Below, piece by piece: positions 6,168-13,450 of a stretch of 22,372 nt of DNA (positions within the stretch are counted from its first letter, which is position 1; the number at the start of each line of letters is the position of its first letter). The stretch comes from a virus, in IMG/VR virus record IMGVR_UViG_3300017746_005593, positions 1 to 22,372 of that record, one strand, 5' to 3'. The translations under genes and the position numbers were made by a program. The notes under the pieces were generated by a model. That model was not told the DNA's origin. It saw only the letters and a list, made by a program, of their open reading frames with translations, and did no database searches.

Positions 6168-6746
6168 TTAAAATTTATAAACAATTAACACATCATCTTC
6201 TCTATTTTTTTCATTTCTTAAATCAACAATTTCACATTCCCAACTTAATCCTTTTAAATGTAAAAATTCATTTTTAACTGAATCTAAATTTGCTACATCT
6301 TCAATAATGTATATTCCCCCTTTATTCATATGATCTCTTAATAGATTAAAAGTTTTTACTTGATCTTCAAATCTATGACTACCATCATCTATAATAATAT
6401 CAAATTTATCACCTTCAAAATATGATTTAATAAGAGGATTTGTAGCATCTACAATATTAATATTAAATCTTTCATCATTTAAGTAAGGACCAATTTCATT
6501 TGTATGAATGTCAGCCCCATAAATTTTTCCTTTAGAAAAGTATTCATACCACATTTCTAAAGATTCTCCATAAGCAACTCCTATTTCTAGAAGTTTTATA
6601 TTTTTTTCTCTATAGGGACTAAGTAATCTTTCATATTCAGGAATGTAAGAATGTACTGTTCCTTTATCACCATGACCACATCCATAGGCTGCTTCACCTT
6701 TAACCTGCTGTGAATGATGATCAAAAATTTGTTGTAATGTTTTCAT
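6168..6746 (-). CDS. TylF/MycE-like SAM-dependent O-methyltransferase, 192 aa
   Basis: A class I SAM methyltransferase. Motif I is KLLEIGVAYGES (51-62), the post-motif acidic residue is in YGADIH (Asp79) and the metal-site hallmark IIIDDGSH (117-124) is followed by RFEDQVKTFNLL. That DDGSH block is typical of metal-dependent sugar O-methyltransferases of the MycE/TylF/ElmM type, which methylate sugar hydroxyls. Its place among glycosyltransferases fits capping of a glycan. I used ATG 6744-6746, which overlaps the upstream TGA (ATGA); the longer frame to 6779 begins with TTG and would overlap the neighbour by 37 nt. Cytoplasmic. Confidence 0.82.
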   Translation of the reverse strand: MKTLQQIFDHHSQQVKGEAAYGCGHGDKGTVHSYIPEYERLLSPYREKNIKLLEIGVAYGESLEMWYEYFSKGKIYGADIHTNEIGPYLNDERFNINIVDATNPLIKSYFEGDKFDIIIDDGSHRFEDQVKTFNLLRDHMNKGGIYIIEDVANLDSVKNEFLHLKGLSWECEIVDLRNEKNREDDVLIVYKF

Positions 6747-7432
6747 ATTTTTTCCCAATTTGTTAATGGTGATAACCAATCTGTTTCCCCATGTGTTGAA
6801 TAACCTGGTAGTGGTGTAATTAATAATTCATTTTTTTCTCTTAATTCTAAAAACATACTAAAATCATTAGGATGAGTAGTATTAGTATGTTTACGTAAAA
6901 TTTCTTCTGTACGTTTTAATGTTGAAACTTTAGCTGCAAATGTCATAGTAGTACTATTTGTTATCTTCCAATGACAACTATCTGTTAAATACACTCTAGT
7001 ATCTTCAGCTCCACCTTCACAATATGGATTACCCCCTTTATCTGGTCCTATATATTTATCTGGATGATCATATAATGAGACAAATGATGCTCCTAATTCA
7101 AATGCTTCTTGGATTATTTTTTGAGAACCTGGTTTATGAAGATAATCATTTTCTATAAAATAAATAATTTCATCATCATCATACATTAAAGCTTCATCTA
7201 ATGCCATATTAAATGTTGCAGCTCCATTACCTTTTTCAGTATATAAAATACAATTTCGTGTTACATACTTTTGAATCATATTATTAGTATCTTCAGATAC
7301 ATTATCTGCTATAACACTCCATTCAACATCATCAAATTCTTTAGTAGCATTAGCTAAACAACTTTCATTATTTATATAATCAGGTTTGACTTTATTATAA
7401 CCTGCATCTGATATTCTATATATTATTCTCAT
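6743..7432 (-). CDS. Putative divergent GT-A glycosyltransferase, 229 aa
   Basis: Probably a GT-A fold transferase, though the match is weak. The N-terminus alternates strands and helices (MRIIYRISDAGY, WSVIADNV), residues ~64-80 (TEKGNGAATFNMALDEAL) resemble the GT2 loop before the donor Asp, and IIYFIENDYLHKPG (89-102) places Glu94-Asn95-Asp96 where the DxD metal motif is expected. The C-terminal half has aromatic and Thr-rich acceptor-like segments (TNSTTMTFAAK; LPGYSTHGETDW). ATGA overlaps at both ends tie it to the neighbouring glycosyltransferase-like and methyltransferase genes. Substrate unknown. Confidence 0.65.
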   Translation of the reverse strand: MRIIYRISDAGYNKVKPDYINNESCLANATKEFDDVEWSVIADNVSEDTNNMIQKYVTRNCILYTEKGNGAATFNMALDEALMYDDDEIIYFIENDYLHKPGSQKIIQEAFELGASFVSLYDHPDKYIGPDKGGNPYCEGGAEDTRVYLTDSCHWKITNSTTMTFAAKVSTLKRTEEILRKHTNTTHPNDFSMFLELREKNELLITPLPGYSTHGETDWLSPLTNWEKI

Positions 7433-8220
7433 ATAACTAAAACATTTTGATCAGGGTATTGGAAATGACATATTCCTTCTACCATGATATTTTTATGACT
7501 ACAATCGTGAATTTGTTGTTTCTTTACTGTTTGTAACAATATACGATAATTTTCATTAGAAACCAAATGATATTTAGAAAGATTATTTCTAATTATACAT
7601 TTTTTAAGAAAGTCTTCACAAGTCCATCCTTCAATATGTTCCCAAACTCTACCACTATAATTTTCTAAATTTTGGATAAAATTGTAAGTATCATCAACAT
7701 ACTCTTTATCATAGAGATAATCTATTTTAGTTGTATCTATGAAATAAAAATTTGTTTGTGGGTAAAAATCTTCTTTAGCTATTCTATCTAAGTCAAAATT
7801 ATATTTTTCCATCCCCCCAAAGCCAATACCATTCATATAATAAAAGTCACTATTATCAATTTCAATGTCTAAAATTGTAGGTTGGAATACTACATCATAA
7901 GAAGATTTACATATCCATTTTATATTTTTAGCATGACAATAATCTATTATAGCATTTTCTTGATCTGCTATTCCAAATGAATGACCCCTATTCATTCCTA
8001 AATCTAAAATTATACAATCTGGAAAGTATTTTTTCCATAAAGCATTATTTTCTTCTCGGAGATTTTCTGAATAGTTAGTTACTACTATATGACCTTTATA
8101 TTCTTTTAATACTGAGAGGTTATATAGTATGTATCTTTCATGTAGCTCTAGATCACTTTTATTACCTATATGACCTATAGTACAATAATAACTTTTATTT
8201 ATTAGATTTTTTAGTTTCAT
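7429..8220 (-). CDS. Putative glycosyltransferase-like protein, 263 aa
   Basis: No confident family, but the layout suggests a GT-A-like enzyme: KGHIVVTNYSENL, then CIILDLGMNRGHSFGIADQE, NAIIDYCHAKNIKWICKSSY with Asp-Val (YDVVF) near the usual metal-motif position. After that comes an aromatic acceptor-like half with WEHIEGWTCEDFLKKC. It ends with a His/Cys-containing tail (HDCSHKNIMVEGICHF). I set the start at ATG 8218-8220, preceded by GGAAAA and overlapping the epimerase gene by 26 nt; the upstream TTG (8271) and ATG (8256) would lengthen the overlap. The stop overlaps the next ATG (ATGA). Role in the sugar cluster inferred from context. Confidence 0.6.
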   Translation of the reverse strand: MKLKNLINKSYYCTIGHIGNKSDLELHERYILYNLSVLKEYKGHIVVTNYSENLREENNALWKKYFPDCIILDLGMNRGHSFGIADQENAIIDYCHAKNIKWICKSSYDVVFQPTILDIEIDNSDFYYMNGIGFGGMEKYNFDLDRIAKEDFYPQTNFYFIDTTKIDYLYDKEYVDDTYNFIQNLENYSGRVWEHIEGWTCEDFLKKCIIRNNLSKYHLVSNENYRILLQTVKKQQIHDCSHKNIMVEGICHFQYPDQNVLVI

Positions 8221-9220
8221 TTTTCCAAAAACTATAGATTCCTTTTTCAATTTCATATTTAGGCCATACAAATCTATCTCTCATTGGTTGATTTTTAGCC
8301 CACTCCCACATTTGAGTTAAACCTTCTTTCATTGTAGTTTTATACTTAAAATCTAATAAATCAATTGATTTTTGGTATGTTGGTATTGAATGTTTTACTT
8401 CATGTCTACCTTCTAAATGTACAATTTCTCCTTCACCTATTACTTCTCTTAAAATTAAAGATGCGTCTTTTATAGATACTTCTTCAATTCCCCCTAAATT
8501 AATAATTTCTTTACTTGCTTGAGGTCTAACAGCAGCATTCCATAATGGTTCTAATGAATCATCAATAAAACTAAAGGCTCTAGTTTGTTCACCATCCCCA
8601 AAGATTGTCATATCCATTCCATTTAAATGTTGATACATCCAAATACCAAGTACATTTCTGTATTTATCCCAAATATTTTGTTTAATACCATAAACATTAT
8701 GAGGTCTAATAATACACCAATCCAACCCATGTTGTTCACCAGCAATCTGAATGTCCATTTCACAACCATATTTAGCTACTCCATAAGGATCAATTGGTGA
8801 TTGTTGTTGATCTTCATCAAATATTCCACCATTACCATGCCCATATACTGCGAGAGTTGACGTAAATACCAGTCTTTTAACGTCGTGTTTTATACATTCA
8901 TTAACTATGCGGGCTGTGGATTTTAAATTATTATCATAATTATAACAACGAATAAATGGAGATAAACCTTCAGCAGCGTAAGCAGCAAAGTGAAATACAT
9001 AATCAAAATTATTTACTTCAAAACAATTTTCAATTGGGTGTTCTGTAAGATTCATTTGCCAAAAATCTACTTTTGGGTTAATGTTTTCTTCAAAACCACC
9101 ACTTAAATCATCAATACCTACTACTTTATATTCTGGTTTATTTTCAATGATCCAATCTGCTAATCTACTTCCTAGTAGTCCTGCTACTCCTGTAATTAAT
9201 ACTGTTTTTTGCTTATCCAT
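8195..9220 (-). CDS. Extended SDR NAD-dependent sugar epimerase/dehydratase, 341 aa
   Basis: A nucleotide-sugar epimerase of the extended short-chain dehydrogenase family (GalE/UDP-glucuronate epimerase-like). The NAD motif is ITGVAGLLGSR (Gly11, Gly14, Gly17), the conserved segment VFTSTLAVYGHG (118-129) holds the catalytic Ser/Thr, and YGVAK gives catalytic Tyr146 and Lys150. IRPHNVYG and TRAFSFIDD are family landmarks. Length is usual for the family (310-350 aa). It follows the sugar dehydrogenase by 10 nt and overlaps the next glycosyltransferase-like gene. The exact sugar substrate cannot be assigned. Cytoplasmic. Confidence 0.88.
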   Translation of the reverse strand: MDKQKTVLITGVAGLLGSRLADWIIENKPEYKVVGIDDLSGGFEENINPKVDFWQMNLTEHPIENCFEVNNFDYVFHFAAYAAEGLSPFIRCYNYDNNLKSTARIVNECIKHDVKRLVFTSTLAVYGHGNGGIFDEDQQQSPIDPYGVAKYGCEMDIQIAGEQHGLDWCIIRPHNVYGIKQNIWDKYRNVLGIWMYQHLNGMDMTIFGDGEQTRAFSFIDDSLEPLWNAAVRPQASKEIINLGGIEEVSIKDASLILREVIGEGEIVHLEGRHEVKHSIPTYQKSIDLLDFKYKTTMKEGLTQMWEWAKNQPMRDRFVWPKYEIEKGIYSFWKNETKKSNK

Positions 9221-9230
9221 TTTTTAATAA

Positions 9231-10055
9231 TTATATAATTGCTCTTCCTTTCATTTTTTCCCAATCACGATTTTCTCTTACGTCATTGTTTTTATTATCA
9301 GTTGCTGTTAACATTCTTGGTGATAAATCTGCTTCAATAGCTAATGCTATTAAAGCTTTAACATCCTTTGGGAAACAATGTCCCCCATACCCAAAATCTC
9401 CATCAGGTCCTGGTACATTCCAATGTGATTTTCCTAACCTTTCATCGTATGTAGCATATTCTACAACTTTATCATAATCAATATTTAATGCCTCACATAT
9501 TTGATACATTTCATTTGCAAATGATACTTTAGTGGCTAGAAAACTATTAGTAACATATTTAACCATTTCAGCATATGATGAATCTGTTTTAACAATAGAG
9601 GCTTTAGGAAATGCTTTAGCATATAGTTGTTTTAATTTAGTAGTAGCTGGTCTTGGTCCTCCTAATATAATTCTTGTTTGGTTATCAAAGTCACTAACCG
9701 CATTTGCCTCTGTTAAAAATTCTGGATTGAATACAATATCTACTCCAGGGAATTTAGTATTCCATTTTTTTACTGTACCTGGGGGTACTGTGGATTTAAT
9801 AACTATAATTTTAGCTGTATTAATTTTATATATGCGTTCAATAGCATCTTCAACAATATCTATATGGCATGTATTGTCTTCATTCATTGGTGTTGGTAAA
9901 CATACAAATACAATTTCATTATTCATAGTTTCGTGTTCATCACTATTACAATGAATCCTACCTTTTATATCATATGTTTTAACATCATAATACTTACTAA
10001 ACTTTTGGTAAATTGCATTACCTACAAAACCTTGACCTATTATCCCTATTTTCAT
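9231..10055 (-). CDS. UDP-glucose/GDP-mannose-type 6-dehydrogenase lacking the C-terminal domain, 274 aa
   Basis: A nucleotide-sugar 6-dehydrogenase that would oxidise the C6 hydroxyl of a UDP- or GDP-sugar to a uronic acid in two NAD-dependent steps. Visible: Rossmann GIIGQGFVG (4-12), FVCLPTP (50-56), KSTVPPGT (87-94), FNPEFLTEANAV (109-120), the helical link with Lys166 and Asn170, and GYGGHCFPKD (222-231) with catalytic Cys227. The family is normally 390-450 aa; this stops about 40 residues after the catalytic Cys, so most of the C-terminal sugar-nucleotide domain is missing. The stop is clean and the next gene begins 10 nt on, with no leftover reading frame, so this looks like a genuine short form rather than a recent break. 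Confidence 0.86.
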   Translation of the reverse strand: MKIGIIGQGFVGNAIYQKFSKYYDVKTYDIKGRIHCNSDEHETMNNEIVFVCLPTPMNEDNTCHIDIVEDAIERIYKINTAKIIVIKSTVPPGTVKKWNTKFPGVDIVFNPEFLTEANAVSDFDNQTRIILGGPRPATTKLKQLYAKAFPKASIVKTDSSYAEMVKYVTNSFLATKVSFANEMYQICEALNIDYDKVVEYATYDERLGKSHWNVPGPDGDFGYGGHCFPKDVKALIALAIEADLSPRMLTATDNKNNDVRENRDWEKMKGRAII

Positions 10056-10056
10056 A

Positions 10057-10197
10057 TTATATGTTTCTATAGCGTCTTTTATCAGACCATTTAACTTTTT
10101 TACTATTACCTAACATTGATAATCTACTAACTTTTTGATTTAAATTATTTCGAGTTTCATTTGTGTGAGGATTACCATTATTTTGAGTATCTGCCAT
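10057..10197 (-). CDS. Small Asn/Lys-rich protein, 46 aa
   Basis: ATG at 10195-10197, TAA at 10057-10059, filling the gap between the GT2 and dehydrogenase genes almost exactly (1 nt on each side). It begins MADTQNNGNPHTNETRNNLN, an Asn-rich disordered stretch, and ends in a basic segment (SKKVKWSDKRRYRNI). No family recognised. Exact fit between neighbours supports a real gene; its role in a sugar cluster is unclear. Confidence 0.6.
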   Translation of the reverse strand: MADTQNNGNPHTNETRNNLNQKVSRLSMLGNSKKVKWSDKRRYRNI

Positions 10198-10198
10198 T

Positions 10199-10822
10199 TT
10201 AAAGAGTATTATAATAATTATTTTGTTTTACTTGTCTTTCTATATCTTTAGGATGATATAAAGCAAACTCTTCAACTTCATGTAGATTAGACCATGTTTC
10301 ATAGCCTTCCAATACTTCATGTACTTTATTTTTCCATTGAATTTTAGGATGATTTTTATAAATTCTCCACTGAAAATCAGGCCAATTAACCCAACCTTTA
10401 TCATCAACTCTCCAACCCCATTGTTTAATATATTCTTCAGTTAAACCAAATACTGTGTTAACACGGGGTACTCTAATTACTTCATTTTTTGGATTACTTA
10501 ACAAAATTTCTGGTAAGTATTCTATTAATGTTTGGTGGGGTATTTCATCAGCATCAATTTGGAATATATAATCCCCACTACATAAGGAAGTTAAATAATT
10601 TTTCCAATCAGCAAAATGTCCTTCAAATTCTTTTTTATGCCAAAGAAATTCATTATTAATAGAATGAGATCGTAAATATTCTTCAACAGTATTAGTTCCA
10701 TTTTTTGAATCAAATAATATTACTATTTCATCCTCGTATCTTTTATTTTCTAGAAGAAACGATACTAATCTTTGTATTTCTACAGCTTCATTACAAACTG
10801 TTATAGCATAACTAATTTTCAT
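10199..10822 (-). CDS. GT2-family glycosyltransferase, 207 aa
   Basis: A short GT2/GT-A transferase: the strand MKISYAITVCNEA opens the fold, VILFDSKNGT holds the donor Asp (Asp38) and YIFQIDADEIPH (85-96) carries a clear DAD metal motif (Asp90-Ala-Asp92). The downstream WPDFQWRIYKNHPKIQW and KVHEVLEGYE segments are typical of the WaaE/KdtX-like group, which transfers sugars such as heptose or glucose to lipopolysaccharide cores. The gene abuts the epimerase gene with no spacer. Donor and acceptor are unknown; the WaaE-like resemblance is from memory of the motif only. Confidence 0.82.
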   Translation of the reverse strand: MKISYAITVCNEAVEIQRLVSFLLENKRYEDEIVILFDSKNGTNTVEEYLRSHSINNEFLWHKKEFEGHFADWKNYLTSLCSGDYIFQIDADEIPHQTLIEYLPEILLSNPKNEVIRVPRVNTVFGLTEEYIKQWGWRVDDKGWVNWPDFQWRIYKNHPKIQWKNKVHEVLEGYETWSNLHEVEEFALYHPKDIERQVKQNNYYNTL

Positions 10823-11701
10823 TTAGTATAAATTTTGAATATAATCTAATAATCTATCTTGGGGCTCCCAACCTAAAATATCTTGAGCTGTAGTATCAGT
10901 ACATAAAGTTTTTCTATAATTACCAGGTTGGTCAGAAATATATTTTATGGGACAACCTGTTTTGTGTTGAAAAGATTCTGCTAATTCTTTAATAGAATAA
11001 TTAACTCCTGTTCCTAATTCCCAAGCTTCAATTGATGATGGTCGTTGAAAGTCAGCTTCACCTGCATAAAAATTAGATAAACCAATTCTGTATAATCCAT
11101 CTACAATATCATCTACATGGGTGAAATCTCTTTTTTGTTCTCCATCCCCAACAATTTCAATATGAGATTCTCTTGCTATTCTAGATCTCCAAATACCAAT
11201 CACATTACCATTTTTTTCATCTAATGCTTCACCAGGACCATATACATTGTAAAATCTACAAACCTCAATATTTACTCCAAATGATTCTTTATATAAATTA
11301 CATACTCCTTCACCTAAATATTTATACATAGCGTAAGGAGAAGTAGCTGGGTTATGGTGTTTAGATGATGATCCTGCATATACAACTTTTGCTCCTATAC
11401 GAGAAGCAAATTTACAAACTTCTTCTGTTCCTTTTACATTTATTTTAAAAGTTTCAGTTGGGTTAGCAAATGAAGGTTGTACTCTAGATTGAGCCGCTAA
11501 ATGAAATATTAAATCATAATTTTTATCAATATTATCTATGGTTGAAATATCACCATGCCAATATCTACAACCCTCAACTTCATTTTCTACAGTACCTGTA
11601 GAGTAATTATCTAATGATTGAACTTCATGCCCTTCATCTAATAATCTTTTTACTAAATTACTTCCTATAAAACCCGCTCCACCTGTAACTAATATTTTCA
11701 T
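10823..11701 (-). CDS. Extended SDR nucleotide-sugar epimerase, 292 aa
   Basis: A second NAD-dependent epimerase, GalE-like. Canonical GGAGFIG (Gly7, Gly10, Gly13), DNYSTG (31-36, adenosine-ribose contact), HLAAQSRVQPS, KVVYAGSSS (105-113) and catalytic SPYAMYK with Tyr123 and Lys127; RFYNVYGPG follows. The run AAQSRVQPS resembles UDP-glucose and UDP-glucuronate 4-epimerases. It is slightly short (292 against 310-340 aa), mostly at the C-terminus. It overlaps the zinc-ribbon gene (ATGA) and directly abuts the GT2 gene. It is distinct in sequence from the epimerase at 8195-9220, so the phage keeps two non-identical enzymes. Confidence 0.88.
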   Translation of the reverse strand: MKILVTGGAGFIGSNLVKRLLDEGHEVQSLDNYSTGTVENEVEGCRYWHGDISTIDNIDKNYDLIFHLAAQSRVQPSFANPTETFKINVKGTEEVCKFASRIGAKVVYAGSSSKHHNPATSPYAMYKYLGEGVCNLYKESFGVNIEVCRFYNVYGPGEALDEKNGNVIGIWRSRIARESHIEIVGDGEQKRDFTHVDDIVDGLYRIGLSNFYAGEADFQRPSSIEAWELGTGVNYSIKELAESFQHKTGCPIKYISDQPGNYRKTLCTDTTAQDILGWEPQDRLLDYIQNLY

Positions 11702-12162
11702 TTTTCTTCTGCAGTAAATATTCCAATAAAATCTAAAGCTTCTATATAATCTCCTTCACCAAATTCCTTTAAAGTACTCATATCCATTCTCCACTCATAA
11801 TATTCACCTTCTTTATGTGGATTAGGATATTTTTCCTTTTCTTCTTCTTTAACAGGTACTGCTAAAACAGCAGCCCATTTCCAATCAGATGAACTTTTAC
11901 CATTAGCAAAAACCATTCCTTTTCCTGGCATATTAACTGTTGAAGGCATCCAAATTTTTCCTTCTTCATCTTCACCCATTAACTCTTTATAAAGATTAGG
12001 AAGTAATTCCATTTGTTCATTAAAAAATTGTGTATCTTTTACTAATAAGCTGTTAGTTATAAAACCACAACCATAACATTGGTAGTTTTTAATTTTATCA
12101 TTTACTTCTTGTACATAGCATGCATCTGATCCACATCTATCACATATTATTAAATTATCCAT
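11698..12162 (-). CDS. Zinc-ribbon protein, 154 aa
   Basis: The N-terminus forms a zinc ribbon: Cys7-x2-Cys10 (IICDRCGSD) and Cys29-x2-Cys32 (YQCYGCGF), about 20 residues apart as in TFIIS-like ribbons. The rest (residues ~40-154) is a soluble, Trp/Glu-rich domain (WMPSTVNMPG; SSSDWKWAAVLAVPV; YYEWRMDMSTLKEFG) with no recognised family. It is embedded between a GT4 gene (1 nt away) and an epimerase gene (ATGA overlap), so it is co-expressed with the sugar genes, though nothing in it is sugar-related. A DNA/RNA-associated or late phage role is possible. Confidence 0.7.
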   Translation of the reverse strand: MDNLIICDRCGSDACYVQEVNDKIKNYQCYGCGFITNSLLVKDTQFFNEQMELLPNLYKELMGEDEEGKIWMPSTVNMPGKGMVFANGKSSSDWKWAAVLAVPVKEEEKEKYPNPHKEGEYYEWRMDMSTLKEFGEGDYIEALDFIGIFTAEEK

Positions 12163-12163
12163 A

Positions 12164-13450
12164 TTATTGTAATGTTGGTAGCTTAACTCCTTTAATCTCA
12201 GGTAATTTTAAACTTACTTGAGAAGGAACGTCGACATTTTTATCTAAAATATCTATTAATTTTGTTTTCATTGCCTCATAACTAAAGTTTTTCTTTAATC
12301 TATTATTTAAAGTTTTACTTTGTTTACTCCACTTTTTATAGTTTTTCTTAACATCTTTTAGAAAGTGTCCTAAATGACCATGATCAACTTCAAACCATTC
12401 AGAACCTTCAATTAGTACATCTTTTTGTACTGAAGAAGGATCAAGTTTAGCTAATTTACCTCCCATTAATGGTGATAATTTAGGATTTAAAAAGTCAATA
12501 TGTCCACTCCAAGCTGTTGCCATTACAGGTTTTCCTGTTAAAGCAAACTCTAATAAAGGTCTACCAAATCCTTCTCCTTTAGTAGCACTAACCATAGCTT
12601 TAATTTTAGGATGGTTATATAATTCATTAATTTCACTATCTGATAAATCCCCATGAATTAAATAAACATTTGGTAATTTTTCAGAAGGGATTGATTTACG
12701 AATAGAATGTATTCTTTTCATTATTTCCCTTCTATCCATATGTGATCCTTTACCAATACTTGTTTTTAAAATTAAGGCAGGAGAATTAGATTTATTTTTA
12801 AATACTTCATAAAAAGCTTTAATTAATAACCCAACATTTTTTCTATCATGTCCTAAATTACCTTGTAACCAATGTCCCACAAATAAATAAGCGAATTTTT
12901 CAGGAATATCTTGAATATAATCAAATAACTCTTTATTAGTAAACTCTTTAATTCCTTTATAAACATCTAAATTAGCACCTTCAAATAATACTTCAACAGG
13001 GGTTTTAATGTCTAAAGTAGTATCTTGTCCTGTTTGCTCATTTTTAACTGTGTATTTTGTATGTTCAAATACCTTTTTACTATGTTCAGATGAAGTTAAA
13101 ATTAAATCCATTCTATTACAACCTTCAATCCATTGAGGAGCACAAGCTGTTGTTTCAATCCCAGCTGTAAGTCCTATATTATACACTCCTACTTTTTGAA
13201 ATTCATTAGGAACTGTTACTTGACACCAAATATCAGGTTTTGCTTGTAATTGAGGAACAACATAATCTAACATAAATTCCCATTCTGGATGGTCATTTAA
13301 AAATCCCATTCTAGTTTCTCCCCATCTTTGAGATAAAATTTTAACCTCATATTTATCTGATTCTATTAGAGCTTTTACAAAATCTCTAGATCTTGCCCCA
13401 TATCCTGAATAGGTGTTTACGGGAGCGCTTATAACAAATGTATTTTTCAT
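12164..13450 (-). CDS. GT4-type (GT-B) glycosyltransferase, 428 aa
   Basis: A retaining GT-B glycosyltransferase. The N-terminal acceptor half begins VISAPVNTYSGYGARSRD, with the Gly-rich loop of GT4 enzymes. The C-terminal donor half contains FVGHW, LILKTSIGKG, IHGDLSDSEINELYN and the EX7E donor motif Glu293-GFGRPLL-Glu301, followed by LTGKPVMATAWSGHIDF. About 45 residues follow the fold, ending in a Pro/Lys-rich tail (LKLPEIKGVKLPT). Cytoplasmic, no membrane segment. Its start directly abuts the stop of the second GT4 gene, so the pair is coupled and may act in sequence on one glycan. Sugar donor unknown. Confidence 0.86.
   Translation of the reverse strand: MKNTFVISAPVNTYSGYGARSRDFVKALIESDKYEVKILSQRWGETRMGFLNDHPEWEFMLDYVVPQLQAKPDIWCQVTVPNEFQKVGVYNIGLTAGIETTACAPQWIEGCNRMDLILTSSEHSKKVFEHTKYTVKNEQTGQDTTLDIKTPVEVLFEGANLDVYKGIKEFTNKELFDYIQDIPEKFAYLFVGHWLQGNLGHDRKNVGLLIKAFYEVFKNKSNSPALILKTSIGKGSHMDRREIMKRIHSIRKSIPSEKLPNVYLIHGDLSDSEINELYNHPKIKAMVSATKGEGFGRPLLEFALTGKPVMATAWSGHIDFLNPKLSPLMGGKLAKLDPSSVQKDVLIEGSEWFEVDHGHLGHFLKDVKKNYKKWSKQSKTLNNRLKKNFSYEAMKTKLIDILDKNVDVPSQVSLKLPEIKGVKLPTLQ

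Noticed and set aside
6747-6779. Longer start for the O-methyltransferase
   Set aside because: The upstream start would be TTG and would overlap the preceding gene by 37 nt; ATG at 6746 gives a standard ATGA overlap.
9532-9954. Plus-strand 140-aa ORF opposite the sugar dehydrogenase
   Set aside because: Antisense to strongly conserved dehydrogenase motifs; the composition is a by-product of the AT-rich reverse strand.
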